DNA of 64,000 nucleotides from Shewanella violacea DSS12 (GCF_000091325.1 NC_014012.1:1302001-1366000); one strand, 5' to 3'; positions 1 through 8,570 are shown, numbered from the stretch's first letter. The notes: generated from the sequence alone by a model not told the origin. A program made the numbers and translations.

Positions 1-2
1 CT

Positions 3-1220
3 ATGAATAAATCATTAAACCAGTATCGCCAACGTGGGGATATCTCCCTGATGTTTGTGATCTGTTTACCTTTCATCTTGACTATGATCGCCGTCAGTAT
101 CTTATTGGCCATGTATCTCTTGACTGTGACTCGGGCAGGTCAGGCATCGGATGCGGCATCTCTCGCCTGCGGTTATTCACAGCGGGCCGATCAAGACCTG
201 CTTGTGGGGATCTTAGATTATTATCGTCCCGGCTTTGTGGTTCATGACGGCGAGGCGCTGGTATCCATCGACGGTAAAAATCGCTGCAGTATCGAGGCGA
301 CTTATCGCTTCAATCCGACCATGATGGCGCTGCTTCCTGAATCGGCGCGTACACATGTATCCCTCTCCTCAGATACTGGTGCGACTTCACACTTGGTGAT
401 CAACTCGACGCCCTTACCCATGGATCTCGCACTGGTATTGGATATATCTAGTTCCATGTCGGCTCAGTTACCTCAGTTGAAACTTATTATCAATGGTGCT
501 CTCGAAGAGATTAGGCAGCAAGATCCTAATGAAGTCGGTGGGGTGAGATTCTCTCTGGTGCCCTTCGAGACTGGCGTCGGTGTGCTCAATGCTCCCTGGA
601 TGCCAAAATCTGCGGCCAAGGTCACCTGCGTCGATGGCCTGAGTTATGGTCAACACTCGGTGGATTATGCCAGAACTGTGGACGATCTCGCAGAGCCTGC
701 CGCTAACCTGAACATCAAATCAGTATTTGCCAGCCAATGGCTAGATGCCTGCAGCATGGATGCGACTATCTTGCCCCTGACCCAAGATCTCAACCTAGTG
801 AAACAGAGGGTTGATGCCCTAGTCACCAGTGGCACAACTTCCTCCTATCAAGGCTTAATCTGGGGCGTGCGCACCTTGTTGCCTCAGTGGCAAGAGGAGT
901 GGCAGATCCCCCCTGTTGAGTCGCCAGCACTGATACAGCGTCTGGTGTTGTTTACCGATGGCGCTGATCAGGGCTTTCATCTGGATGATCTGATTGAACA
1001 AGGTCTGTGCCGAGTCATCCAGGATAAACATCATATAGAGATGAGCTTTATCGGCTTTGGGGTCAGCGATCGCCGTCTGCAGCAATTCAGGGAGTGCGCA
1101 GGTGATAAAGGCAAGGTGTATGACGCACAAAATACCCAGGAGCTTGAAGCCTTCTTTCGTGAGGCGCTGCAGACAGATACTAAGGCAAGTTTAGTATTAC
1201 GGGAGGAGCTGGGAGCCTAG
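3..1220 (+). CDS. TadG-like pilus/envelope protein with von Willebrand factor A domain
   Basis: A 405-residue protein with one N-terminal membrane helix (about residues 15-40) after a short basic segment, the layout of TadE/TadG-like proteins. A von Willebrand factor A domain follows: the metal-binding MIDAS motif D147-x-S-x-S and a later LFTDGAD strand are visible. Family knowledge: such proteins act in the cell envelope, often with Flp/Tad pili or in adhesion; the partner here is unknown. The ATG lies at the window edge, so upstream tad genes cannot be judged. The stop codon sits inside a CTAGAAG heptamer array. The redox operon that follows starts 70 bp downstream and may be a separate unit. 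Confidence 0.75.
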   Translation: MNKSLNQYRQRGDISLMFVICLPFILTMIAVSILLAMYLLTVTRAGQASDAASLACGYSQRADQDLLVGILDYYRPGFVVHDGEALVSIDGKNRCSIEATYRFNPTMMALLPESARTHVSLSSDTGATSHLVINSTPLPMDLALVLDISSSMSAQLPQLKLIINGALEEIRQQDPNEVGGVRFSLVPFETGVGVLNAPWMPKSAAKVTCVDGLSYGQHSVDYARTVDDLAEPAANLNIKSVFASQWLDACSMDATILPLTQDLNLVKQRVDALVTSGTTSSYQGLIWGVRTLLPQWQEEWQIPPVESPALIQRLVLFTDGADQGFHLDDLIEQGLCRVIQDKHHIEMSFIGFGVSDRRLQQFRECAGDKGKVYDAQNTQELEAFFREALQTDTKASLVLREELGA

Positions 1221-1237
1221 AAGCTAGAAGCTAGAAT
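1217..1237. repeat. CTAGAAG heptamer array (3 copies)
   Basis: Three tandem heptamers CTAGAAG, CTAGAAG, CTAGAAT begin at the stop codon of the VWA gene (TAG 1218-1220). A different heptamer array of six copies occurs at 55143-55184. Seen directly; function unknown, probably slippage-generated. Confidence 0.8.
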
Positions 1238-1293
1238 GGCATTCACATCTGTGGATGCTTGAATAAAAATAATTCGTTTTATCAGAGGTGTTT

Positions 1294-1767
1294 ATGTTTA
1301 AAAAATGGGCCGTGATCGTTTCTTTAGTGTTTACAACGCTTTCACCATCGGCGTTCGGCTATCAGCAGGGAGAGCTGCTTTCATCTAAGGCTCAGCAGGA
1401 GTTAGGTCTCAATCCTAATGAACTGACCATAATTGATTTTTTTGCCCAGTGGTGTGTGTCATGCCGTGAAGAACTGCCGGAGGTTGAGACCTTATCTCGT
1501 CAGTTAGCCGGGCGAGGAGTAAGCATAGTCGGCGTCGATGTCGATGAAGAAGTCGAGGTGGGACTGGCATTCCAGCGGGAGTTAGGCCTGACTTTTCGAG
1601 TGGTAGCCGATCCGCAGCAAGTGCTGGTCACAGACTTTCAGCCTACAGGTATGCCCGCCCTATATTACGTCTACCAAGGCAAGGTTCTCAAGGTGAGATT
1701 TGGGGCTATCAATAACATTCGCCAAGTGATCATTGACGATATCAGGTCTTTGGATTTAGCCGAATGA
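1294..1767 (+). CDS. Secreted thioredoxin-fold protein (TlpA-like)
   Basis: A 157-residue periplasmic thioredoxin-like protein. A signal peptide covers about residues 1-22, the redox motif WCVSC has Cys54 and Cys57, and a cis-proline loop TGMPALY follows. I chose the ATG at 1294 because AGAGG lies just upstream; a GTG at 1288 is also in frame but is too close to that site. Family role: thiol-disulfide exchange in the periplasm. It opens a run with DUF4266, DUF3570, ApbE and DsbD-alpha genes, so a plausible substrate is the cysteine tail of the DUF4266 protein (inference). Its stop TGA overlaps an ATG (ATGA), and its last 59 bases are the parent of the 92-bp repeats that follow. Confidence 0.85.
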   Translation: MFKKWAVIVSLVFTTLSPSAFGYQQGELLSSKAQQELGLNPNELTIIDFFAQWCVSCREELPEVETLSRQLAGRGVSIVGVDVDEEVEVGLAFQRELGLTFRVVADPQQVLVTDFQPTGMPALYYVYQGKVLKVRFGAINNIRQVIIDDIRSLDLAE

Positions 1768-2039
1768 AGGCTCGAATAAAAAGTCGAGATACGAGCAATA
1801 TGAATAACATCAGACAAGTGATCATCGAGGATATCAGGTCTTTGGACTTAGCCGAATGAAGGCTCGAATAAAAAGTCGAGATACGAACAATATGAATAAC
1901 ATCAGACAAGTGATCATCGAGGATATCAGGTCTTTGGATTTAGCCGAATGAAGGCTCGAATAAAAAGTCGAGATACGAGCAATATGAATAACATCAGACA
2001 AGTGATCATCGAGGATATCAGGTCTTTGGATTTAGCCGA
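1768..2039 (+). repeat. Three 92-bp tandem copies of the thioredoxin gene 3' end
   Basis: The junction GCCGAATGA recurs at exact 92-bp spacing (TGA at 1765, 1857, 1949, 2041). Each unit holds a start codon and a 19-codon micro-ORF (1800-1859, 1892-1951, 1984-2043) encoding MNNIRQVIIEDIRSLDLAE, which is the C-terminus of the preceding thioredoxin. Because 92 is not a multiple of three, the copies do not extend the gene; each is a separate ORF closed by its own stop. The last TGA overlaps the ATG at 2040 of the next gene, so translational coupling is possible. The copies differ at only a couple of bases, indicating recent duplication. Confidence 0.9.
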
Positions 2040-2786
2040 ATGAAGCAAGTAATGAAGAGCACATATACGAGAAAAATGAACACAAAAATGAAATATAACT
2101 TAAGCCTAATATCCGCTCTCTTGAGCGTGTCATTCGGTGCGTCGGCAACATTTGAGATCGATTTGACTGGCTTGGATGGGGGCGACAATTCGTCTGAGAT
2201 TAACACTAAGAAACTGAATCACACTATTGACTCAGGGACTCTGCAAGCCTCTATACCAGGCTCGATACCAGAGAGGGTCAGCGCCAATGGTCGTTATCAT
2301 GAGTCCAGCAGTGTGTCCTCTTCCGTGTATTCCAGCCAGGGCGTTGTCACCGGCCTGCGACGCAATGTCGAGCTAGTCACTCCTAAGAGGCCAAGCCTAG
2401 TCTTGTCAGCCCCTGAAGTAGTAGTGAAGGATATCTGGTTCGGCCCTGATATAGCAGCGACTGTTTCGCCAACTGTTTCACCGCCTATTTCGCCAACTGT
2501 TTCACAGTCAGTGTCTCCGACTCTTTCTTCTACTCTCTCCTCTGAGAAGGTATCAGAGATTGAGGTGGCCAAAGCGGAAGATGATGAGTCCATGTTGTCA
2601 TTTATCGATGAGTGGCTGGGGATCGATCCGGTAAAGCCCTGGGAGAAAGGCACATTGGCGCAGAAGGCGATGAAGCCTGGCGGTGTGGTGCCTGAGTTTG
2701 ACCGCTTCTCGGAGAAGGTTTTCTCCTACAAGCAAGGTTCTGTGGGTGGCAGTGGCGTCGGTGGCGGCGGCTGTGGTTGTAACTAG
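2040..2786 (+). CDS. DUF4266 protein with long N-terminal extension and CGCN tail
   Basis: A 248-residue exported protein. Its last 50 residues (PWEKGTLA... ending in glycine-rich VGGGGCGCN) match the DUF4266 family as I know it, normally a protein of only about 70-80 residues. Here a signal peptide (about residues 17-36) is followed by a roughly 150-residue extension, including a Ser/Pro/Thr/Val low-complexity stretch (SPTVSPPISPTVSQSVSPTL region, about residues 142-168). The tail cysteines are candidates for disulfide or metal/cofactor chemistry with the neighbouring thioredoxin (inference). The start at 2040 overlaps the preceding micro-ORF stop; in-frame ATGs at 2052, 2076 and 2088 are alternatives, and 2076 or 2088 would give a shorter n-region. 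Confidence 0.75.
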   Translation: MKQVMKSTYTRKMNTKMKYNLSLISALLSVSFGASATFEIDLTGLDGGDNSSEINTKKLNHTIDSGTLQASIPGSIPERVSANGRYHESSSVSSSVYSSQGVVTGLRRNVELVTPKRPSLVLSAPEVVVKDIWFGPDIAATVSPTVSPPISPTVSQSVSPTLSSTLSSEKVSEIEVAKAEDDESMLSFIDEWLGIDPVKPWEKGTLAQKAMKPGGVVPEFDRFSEKVFSYKQGSVGGSGVGGGGCGCN

Positions 2787-2818
2787 TATCAATGACTTAA
2801 ATTTAGATAAGAATACCA

Positions 2819-4069
2819 ATGAGTAAAAAATTAGCACTGACAATCCTAAGCGGCGTAGCAGCCTCTGGCTTAGGCGCATTATCCCTCCCTGCTCAGGTAG
2901 AGGCGGCGGATCATATTTCGATTCATCACATGAACTTCGAGGAGTACGGCGATAAGATTAAGGCTGGCGACAATCTCCTATCCATGGAGAAAAATTTCGG
3001 TCTGGATTGGACCCTGACCGCCGAGTTGGGTTATGACACGGTTTCAGGAGCATCTCCTGCCTGGGGGCCGACAACTCCAGTATCGGGCAATCAGGACCTA
3101 GTCAATCGAGCCAAGAAAACTCAGTTGGCACAAGATCAAACCACAGAGGTGATCCGTGCTGGTTATGACCCTTATCGGGATGCCTATGCGGTGCAGGCCT
3201 ATGAGCTCGAAGATATTCGCTACTCTAGCAGCGCTAATTTGACTTACAGAGACAAGAAGCGTGATGAGTGGAGCCTGGGAGTTAATTACTCCCAAGAGGA
3301 AGATTATGAAAGCATGGGCATCAATGGTCAGGTGCTCATCTATGCCGACAGTCGCAAGAACCGCTCCTATACCATAGGAGGCTCCTTACTGTTCGATAAG
3401 ACCTTAGCATTTGAGGAATATAAGGACTTCGGTAACACCCAAGAGTGGCAAGATATCTTTAACAGCGATATTGAACTTGGCTTCTCTCAGATTTTTACCG
3501 CAAACTTTTATGCCACATTTACGCTTTTTTCCGGATATAAGTCCGGGTATTTGAGCAATCATTATTTGACCGTGTTGCGTGAGATAGACATAGATAATAA
3601 TGGCGCGATAGCAGACGATGAGGTCTTTCTGGGCCAAGATACCCGGCCCGATAAACGACTATCCGGCGGGATCAATATTCAGGCCTTCTATAGCTTGGGC
3701 TCATCTGTGGTTATTCGCCCCCGTTACAAGTATTTTACCGATGATTGGGGCGTCACCTCCCATCAAATTGGCGGTAAACTGAGTATCGAATTGCTTGATT
3801 GGCTGACATTGACCCCTGGCTATTTTTGGTACACTCAGACCGCGGCAGACTTCTTCGTCGATCCTGATTCCGTTGACCCTTCATTTGCGGCTACGGGTTA
3901 CGCCACATCGGATCTGCGTCTGGGGGATTTCGATGCCAATGCCTATGAGCTTGGAGTCAGTGTACAGGCGACTAAACGACTGCGTCTCAATGCTTTGGCA
4001 GCCTACTATGACAGGAATAATGGCTATGAGAGTCAATGGTGGGTAGTTGGGGCGACCTATGAGTTCTAA
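2819..4069 (+). CDS. DUF3570 family outer-membrane beta-barrel protein
   Basis: A 416-residue protein with a clear signal peptide (cleavage after about residue 29, VEA-A). The remainder is rich in alternating aromatic/polar beta strands and ends in aromatic-rich VVGATYEF, as in outer-membrane barrels. The N-terminal block after the signal, with HISIHHMNFEE and a D-W-T segment, fits DUF3570. Family knowledge: DUF3570 genes commonly sit next to DUF4266 and ApbE genes, exactly as here; molecular function is not established. It overlaps the ApbE start by 11 bp, showing a shared transcript. Confidence 0.85.
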   Translation: MSKKLALTILSGVAASGLGALSLPAQVEAADHISIHHMNFEEYGDKIKAGDNLLSMEKNFGLDWTLTAELGYDTVSGASPAWGPTTPVSGNQDLVNRAKKTQLAQDQTTEVIRAGYDPYRDAYAVQAYELEDIRYSSSANLTYRDKKRDEWSLGVNYSQEEDYESMGINGQVLIYADSRKNRSYTIGGSLLFDKTLAFEEYKDFGNTQEWQDIFNSDIELGFSQIFTANFYATFTLFSGYKSGYLSNHYLTVLREIDIDNNGAIADDEVFLGQDTRPDKRLSGGINIQAFYSLGSSVVIRPRYKYFTDDWGVTSHQIGGKLSIELLDWLTLTPGYFWYTQTAADFFVDPDSVDPSFAATGYATSDLRLGDFDANAYELGVSVQATKRLRLNALAAYYDRNNGYESQWWVVGATYEF

Positions 4070-4940
4070 ACCTGCTTATGTTCATCGTTTCACCGCCATG
4101 ACGGTTCCCTGTGAAATCATCTTGTTCGCCGATGATGCTAAGCCTCTGGCTGTGGCTATCGAGGACAATACCCGGCGACTGGAAGCTAAATATAACTTCC
4201 ATGACAAGGACTCCTGGCTAAGTCGGCAGGTTAATACTCGTCGCAGTAGCAAGGTGGAACTCGACCATGAGACATGGACGATTCTAAGGCAGGTACGTGA
4301 GTACAGCATGGCTACCCAAGGTATCTTCGATATCACTATCGGTAGCCTTAAATACCTTGAGGCCAATCAGCCAGATCTGAGCCGGGAGGCGTTATATCTT
4401 AGCATTGAGCCCTATATGGGGCTCAATGCCTGGTCGCTTGAGGGAATGAACCTGTGTTTTTCTCATTGCCTGACTCGGTTTGATTTAGGCGGGGTTATCA
4501 AGGAATACAGCATAGATCAGGCGGTGGATTTAGTGAAAGCCGCTGGCGTCACCGGGGCCTTGATTAATTTTGGTGGTGACATTCGCACCTTTGGTCAAAA
4601 GCTTGATGGCAGTCCGTTTGTTGTGGCCGTACTCAACCCTAAAGACAGCCAAAAACCTTTGTTCTCCTTGCCCCTGAATAATCAGGCACTCACCACCTCG
4701 GCTCATTATCAACGTCATTACCAGTTTAGTGATGGCCAGACGTCACATATATTAGCCAAGGGCGGGGTGCATCCTCAGGTGCTGTCATCTACTGTGGTCG
4801 CGGACACAGCTTTAGAGGCGGGAATATACAGTACGGCACTAACCATAAAGCCGACTCTAGATGTACCAGACTCGATAGGTTTTGCCTTTATCGACGACAA
4901 GTTAACCCTTCATCAAGACGCGGAGTTTATCCAATCATGA
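4059..4940 (+). CDS. ApbE-family FAD:protein FMN transferase, divergent
   Basis: A 293-residue ApbE-like protein, shorter than the usual 330-350. The core FDLGGVIKEYSID...GALINFGGDIRTFG block matches the flavin-binding region of ApbE. The family attaches FMN from FAD to Thr/Ser of exported proteins in the periplasm. Two usual features are altered: the HIiDPrTG segment reads HILAKGGVHP, and the metal-ligand segment ADALSTAL reads EAGIYSTAL, replacing the conserved Asp by Gly. No signal peptide is evident. The ATG at 4059 overlaps DUF3570; a TTG at 4047 is less likely. Activity is therefore uncertain; operon context supports a role on the neighbouring envelope proteins. Confidence 0.8.
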   Translation: MSSKPAYVHRFTAMTVPCEIILFADDAKPLAVAIEDNTRRLEAKYNFHDKDSWLSRQVNTRRSSKVELDHETWTILRQVREYSMATQGIFDITIGSLKYLEANQPDLSREALYLSIEPYMGLNAWSLEGMNLCFSHCLTRFDLGGVIKEYSIDQAVDLVKAAGVTGALINFGGDIRTFGQKLDGSPFVVAVLNPKDSQKPLFSLPLNNQALTTSAHYQRHYQFSDGQTSHILAKGGVHPQVLSSTVVADTALEAGIYSTALTIKPTLDVPDSIGFAFIDDKLTLHQDAEFIQS

Positions 4941-5344
4941 GACTGTTATTTATCATATCTTGCCTTATGGTTAGCGTGTTCGCCCAGGCGCAAACTCAAA
5001 AAGAGTTTCTATCTGTGCAGCAGGCTTTCCCTTACAGCCAAAGTGTGGCCGGAAATGAGTTGATCATAAGCTTCGATACCGCTCCCGGGTATTATCTCTA
5101 CCAGAAGCGGCTGACGTTCAAGTCGGCGTCGCCGGAATTGACCTTAGGTGAGCCTATATTCTCTGTCACGGCGCAGCAGAAGCAAGACCCCTATTTTGGT
5201 CAGGTGGGGGTGTTTCGAAAACCTCTGACAGTGCGGGTTCCCTTCGAAGGCACAGGCAAAGCCAAGGTGCGTTTTCAGGGCTGCGCCGACGATGGGCTAT
5301 GTTATATGCCCCAAACTAAGTCTGTAGCCTTACAGACCTTATGA
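4937..5344 (+). CDS. DsbD alpha-domain-like periplasmic protein
   Basis: A 135-residue exported protein: signal peptide to about residue 18, then a single immunoglobulin-like domain corresponding to the N-terminal (alpha) domain of DsbD. The diagnostic FQGCADDGLCYMP motif carries both active cysteines in C-x5-C spacing. In DsbD this domain passes electrons from the membrane module to periplasmic acceptors; here it stands alone without the membrane part. The start codon overlaps the ApbE stop (ATGA). Together with the thioredoxin at the start of the operon it suggests a dedicated thiol relay. It is the last gene before a strong terminator. Confidence 0.85.
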   Translation: MRLLFIISCLMVSVFAQAQTQKEFLSVQQAFPYSQSVAGNELIISFDTAPGYYLYQKRLTFKSASPELTLGEPIFSVTAQQKQDPYFGQVGVFRKPLTVRVPFEGTGKAKVRFQGCADDGLCYMPQTKSVALQTL

Positions 5345-5369
5345 TTTTTAGGCTTAGCCAGAGATAGAA

Positions 5370-5394
5370 AACGCGGCCTAGAGCCGCGTTTTTT
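5370..5394 (+). terminator. Intrinsic terminator of the DUF4266/ApbE operon
   Basis: Perfect 8-bp stem AACGCGGC / GCCGCGTT with a five-base loop, followed by TTTTTT, 25 bp after the DsbD-alpha stop. Confidence 0.9.
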
Positions 5395-5420
5395 AACCTG
5401 AACTAACAAATTTGTCGGTA

Positions 5421-5801
5421 CTATTCCGCCTGACATTGAGTCTCTGGCAGTGGCAGGCTAAGGCCGCTTTTCTCATCGCGAACATAACAGGTATTAGCCG
5501 AGATCATTAGCTGGATCATGACTGGCATCTCGAGGCTTCGCCCCATGATCATGTTACCTTTTGGATCCATATGCGGTGCCCTCTGAATCGATAATCGACT
5601 GCTGCGGGTGAAGGCGTCTGTGGCTATGCGCACTCGTGGTGAGTTAAGCAGTTTGCCGATAGCGAGTTGCAGTTCCTGGTTACTTATCCGTGAGGGAGCT
5701 GTGATCACAGCCGGCTTTGCCTCTAGAGCCATCTCATCCTCGGCTTGCAGGGAGCATCCTGTGGCAAGAATAATAGCGGCAGTTAGGTATCTAAGTTTCA
5801 T
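5421..5801 (-). CDS. Small hypothetical lipoprotein
   Basis: A 126-residue protein of no family I recognise. The first 16 residues form a lipoprotein-type signal ending in LATGC, so Cys16 is the likely lipidated residue. The mature part is mixed, with a central MGRSLEMPVMIQLMISANTCYV segment and two further cysteines near the C-terminus that could pair. It lies downstream of the S41 protease gene on the same strand, 92 bp away, with a hairpin between them, so cotranscription is possible. Confidence 0.65.
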   Translation of the reverse strand: MKLRYLTAAIILATGCSLQAEDEMALEAKPAVITAPSRISNQELQLAIGKLLNSPRVRIATDAFTRSSRLSIQRAPHMDPKGNMIMGRSLEMPVMIQLMISANTCYVRDEKSGLSLPLPETQCQAE

Positions 5802-5847
5802 CTTTTCCTCTCTTGCTCTTCATCCATTTGGTTGCATAAATAGCTTG

Positions 5848-5883
5848 AGGACGCTGATGATAAAATTGCTATTTCAGCGTCCT
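5848..5883. other. Perfect inverted repeat between two minus-strand genes
   Basis: Ten-base arms AGGACGCTGA / TCAGCGTCCT separated by 16 bases. No T-run follows on either strand, so it is not a standard terminator; it could be an mRNA processing or stabilising hairpin between the S41 protease gene and the small lipoprotein gene. Confidence 0.5.
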
Positions 5884-5892
5884 AGTCTTTAT

Positions 5893-7491
5893 TTATCGAG
5901 TCAGGATACGGTTATTGAATAACACATTTTGATTCCTGGTGTCCTGGATGATAAAGCCTGTGTCGAGGAAGGGGATAGCGGCTCTGACTTTAGCCATTCC
6001 AGACGCCACGACTGGACACATATCATTATCGCGATAATAGAGCGCCGCACTGAGCAGGCGTTCATCGGTATCCCCAAGGGCGTGGCCAAAATCATCACTC
6101 AGGCTACAGCCAGTTATTTCGCTGTCCAGAGTTGGGCTAGTGCTGGGCATGAAACCGTCTGAGTAATCGCCGAATCCCTTGTTATTTTCACCCCTGAACT
6201 GCACGGTGAAATAAGTAGTGCCACAGTTAGGAGTGGGGTAGAAACCATAGGGTTTGCCACAGGTGGTGGAGCCTATCTGTATCACCTCTATATCTATGCC
6301 CTTGAGGCTATTCATTAGCGCCTCACTGGCGGAGCAGGTGTTTGCTGTGGTGAGCACAAACAGGCGAGATAAATTTAGGCTGGGCAGAGCCTGTCCGGCA
6401 CCGAGAAGAGAGGTGTTGAAACCTATAGTCTCATCGATAAACGGCAGTGGCGTCAGTGGCTGTCCTGTAACCGGATCGGTATTGGGATATTTATCATTGA
6501 AGGTGCTGGTTTCAAATATCTTGTTGCTGGTGGCTTGTTGGCCGGCAATCATATATCCCAGTTGACTGGCCATAGCCAATAAGCCGCCGCCGTTATATCT
6601 GAGGTCGAGCACCAGATCATTTATGCCTTGCTCCTCTAGGTTCTTGACCGCATCGAAAAGTCCCCGCTCGGCGGTGGCAATGTGAGAATTAAACTGCAGA
6701 TAGCCAACCTTACCTGTCGCTGTCGGTATTGTTTTGACCTTCTGTACCGGTGTCGAGACTAGAGTCTGTGCGGTCAGGGTTACTTCCCGGCTTTGACTGG
6801 CGCCTAAATCCAGCAGGGTGAAGCGTGTTTGTTTACCAGAAGTCGTAGGAAATAAACCGTCATTGAGCACCTTGATACTGGCTTCGTCGCTAGCATCTTT
6901 GACATTCACGCCATCTATCTCTAATACCACGGCGCCCCTAGCCAGGTTAGCTGCAGTCGCTGGTGAATTAGGTTCTGTATAGGCGACAGTGATCTTACGG
7001 TCGACGTTAGCCGCCTGAGCTTGTATATGAAAACTGGCTCCGTATCCCAGGGCCGCACCAGATTGGTTTAGCTGTTCCCACTCAGATGTAGGCATGGAGA
7101 AGTGGAACTTATCCTTGTCATTGCCTGTGGGCGAAAGCTGTGTGGTCTTTAACTGAGCAAAATATGCCGCTACGGTGAAAGGGGCCGGGTCTTGATCTAA
7201 GATCTCGTTATACCAGAGGTAGGTATCGTCGCTCCATGAACGTAGCCATAATTTCTCGGTTAATTCAGATCCAGATTGATTGGCGACGCATTGCTGAGCG
7301 AAATCGGCGTAGGGGGCGAAGTCTCCCGCCACCCAAGTGCTAGAATTTGTACCTGTACCTGTACCTGTATCGCCAGTGGTACCCGATGTGTTCGAGCTAG
7401 CACCAATACTACCACCACCGGAGCAGGCGCCGAGAGTGATAAGACCTAGACTTAAGAGAAGTGGGAATGCTTTCCCCGTGACTAACGACAT
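5893..7491 (-). CDS. S41 family (C-terminal processing) peptidase lipoprotein
   Basis: A 532-residue protein with a lipobox LGAC (Cys23), then a Gly/Thr/Ser linker (residues 24-52). A PDZ-like segment covers about 150-245 and the S41 tail-specific protease domain follows: LDLRYNGGG at 296-303 and the nucleophile region NTCSASE at 384-390 (Ser387 the probable catalytic Ser). Family role: serine protease cutting near protein C-termini in the periplasm; substrate unknown. The linker region has a CTGTACCTGTACC-type microrepeat. The divergent DUF599 gene begins 221 bp upstream. Confidence 0.88.
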   Translation of the reverse strand: MSLVTGKAFPLLLSLGLITLGACSGGGSIGASSNTSGTTGDTGTGTGTNSSTWVAGDFAPYADFAQQCVANQSGSELTEKLWLRSWSDDTYLWYNEILDQDPAPFTVAAYFAQLKTTQLSPTGNDKDKFHFSMPTSEWEQLNQSGAALGYGASFHIQAQAANVDRKITVAYTEPNSPATAANLARGAVVLEIDGVNVKDASDEASIKVLNDGLFPTTSGKQTRFTLLDLGASQSREVTLTAQTLVSTPVQKVKTIPTATGKVGYLQFNSHIATAERGLFDAVKNLEEQGINDLVLDLRYNGGGLLAMASQLGYMIAGQQATSNKIFETSTFNDKYPNTDPVTGQPLTPLPFIDETIGFNTSLLGAGQALPSLNLSRLFVLTTANTCSASEALMNSLKGIDIEVIQIGSTTCGKPYGFYPTPNCGTTYFTVQFRGENNKGFGDYSDGFMPSTSPTLDSEITGCSLSDDFGHALGDTDERLLSAALYYRDNDMCPVVASGMAKVRAAIPFLDTGFIIQDTRNQNVLFNNRILTR

Positions 7492-7712
7492 AAATAATCC
7501 TTTATTATTTTGTTTCTATATGTGGCTGTTATGTATCATATCTGTTATTTGCGGGCAATTGTAGGAGATAAAACGAAACCGAAACGATACTTTTATTACT
7601 CTTGTACGACAAGTTTAGAAGATTGTACTTTTCTGATGCATAATAAGTAATTAACCAATCAGTCATTTAGCCGAACACTAGGCTAGGTGGTTAATATACG
7701 AACAAGGTTACT

Positions 7713-8444
7713 ATGTCTGCCTATCTTCTCGATATCTTCGCTTTTGTCTGCTTCTCCACCTGCTGGATAGGTTATACCTGGTTCGCCAAAGTCAGGGCAA
7801 AGAGCACGAACTGCATTGCCCGCTGTCTGCATCAACACAGGATCTACTGGATGAACGAGCTGATCTCTCGTGAGATCCGCGTCGGTGAAGTGGCACTACT
7901 GGCTAATCTCGAACGTAACATCACCTTTTTCGCCAGCACCACTATGCTGGTACTCGCCGGTGTATTGACCCTTTTTGCCCAGGTCGAGCGTTTAGAGGCT
8001 GTGATAGCAACCATTCCTTATGCTGCCAATCCAGTGCACATGTTAATTCAAATTAAACTGGTTTTATTGACCTTCATCTTCGTGATGGCCTTCTTTCAGT
8101 TTACCTGGTCCATGCGACAATATGGTTTTCTCAATGTGATGGTGGGCGCGGCCCCCATAGATCTGCAAGGTAAAAATAAAAACCTGCGCAGTTATGCTAA
8201 ACAGATGGCAATAGTGCAAGATCAGGCCGCACATACCTATAATTATGGCCTAAGGTCCTACTATTTTTCCATGGCCGTCTTGTGTTGGTTCTTTCATCCT
8301 GTGTTATTTATAGTCGCCAGTTTATTTGTGGTTTATACCTTGTATGCTCGGGAGTTTAACTCCAGAGCCGTGAAGGCTATAACGACTGCTATGCTCATAT
8401 TGGATGAAGAAAATAAACAAGGGCAGATATCTTCCGGTGGCTAA
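7713..8444 (+). CDS. DUF599 family inner-membrane protein
   Basis: A 243-residue integral membrane protein with about four hydrophobic segments (residues 5-25, 70-92, 113-133, 185-210). The block SREIRVGEVALLANLERNI and the later GAAP motif match the DUF599 family as I recall it. Function is not established. It is preceded by AAGG and is monocistronic, divergent from the S41 peptidase gene. Confidence 0.75.
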   Translation: MSAYLLDIFAFVCFSTCWIGYTWFAKVRAKSTNCIARCLHQHRIYWMNELISREIRVGEVALLANLERNITFFASTTMLVLAGVLTLFAQVERLEAVIATIPYAANPVHMLIQIKLVLLTFIFVMAFFQFTWSMRQYGFLNVMVGAAPIDLQGKNKNLRSYAKQMAIVQDQAAHTYNYGLRSYYFSMAVLCWFFHPVLFIVASLFVVYTLYAREFNSRAVKAITTAMLILDEENKQGQISSGG

Positions 8445-8570
8445 TATCTATGCTGGATAAATGGATAAATGAATTTAGACAGGCATAGTTATCGGGTGTT
8501 TGCACATCAATAACTGAACGGTAATGCAGAGTTTAAGTTGGGCTGGTGATTCCCAGCCCTCGCAGTATAT

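Noticed and set aside
1768..2039. Direct repeats that could suggest a CRISPR array
   Set aside because: The units are contiguous 92-bp copies of a gene end with no variable spacers and no cas genes nearby.
6254..6565. Plus-strand ORF of 103 codons inside the S41 peptidase gene
   Set aside because: It is antisense to a well-supported gene and shows no independent signal.
8536..8560. GGGCTGG/CCAGCCC hairpin after the DUF599 gene as terminator
   Set aside because: No T-run follows on either strand, so termination there is not supported.
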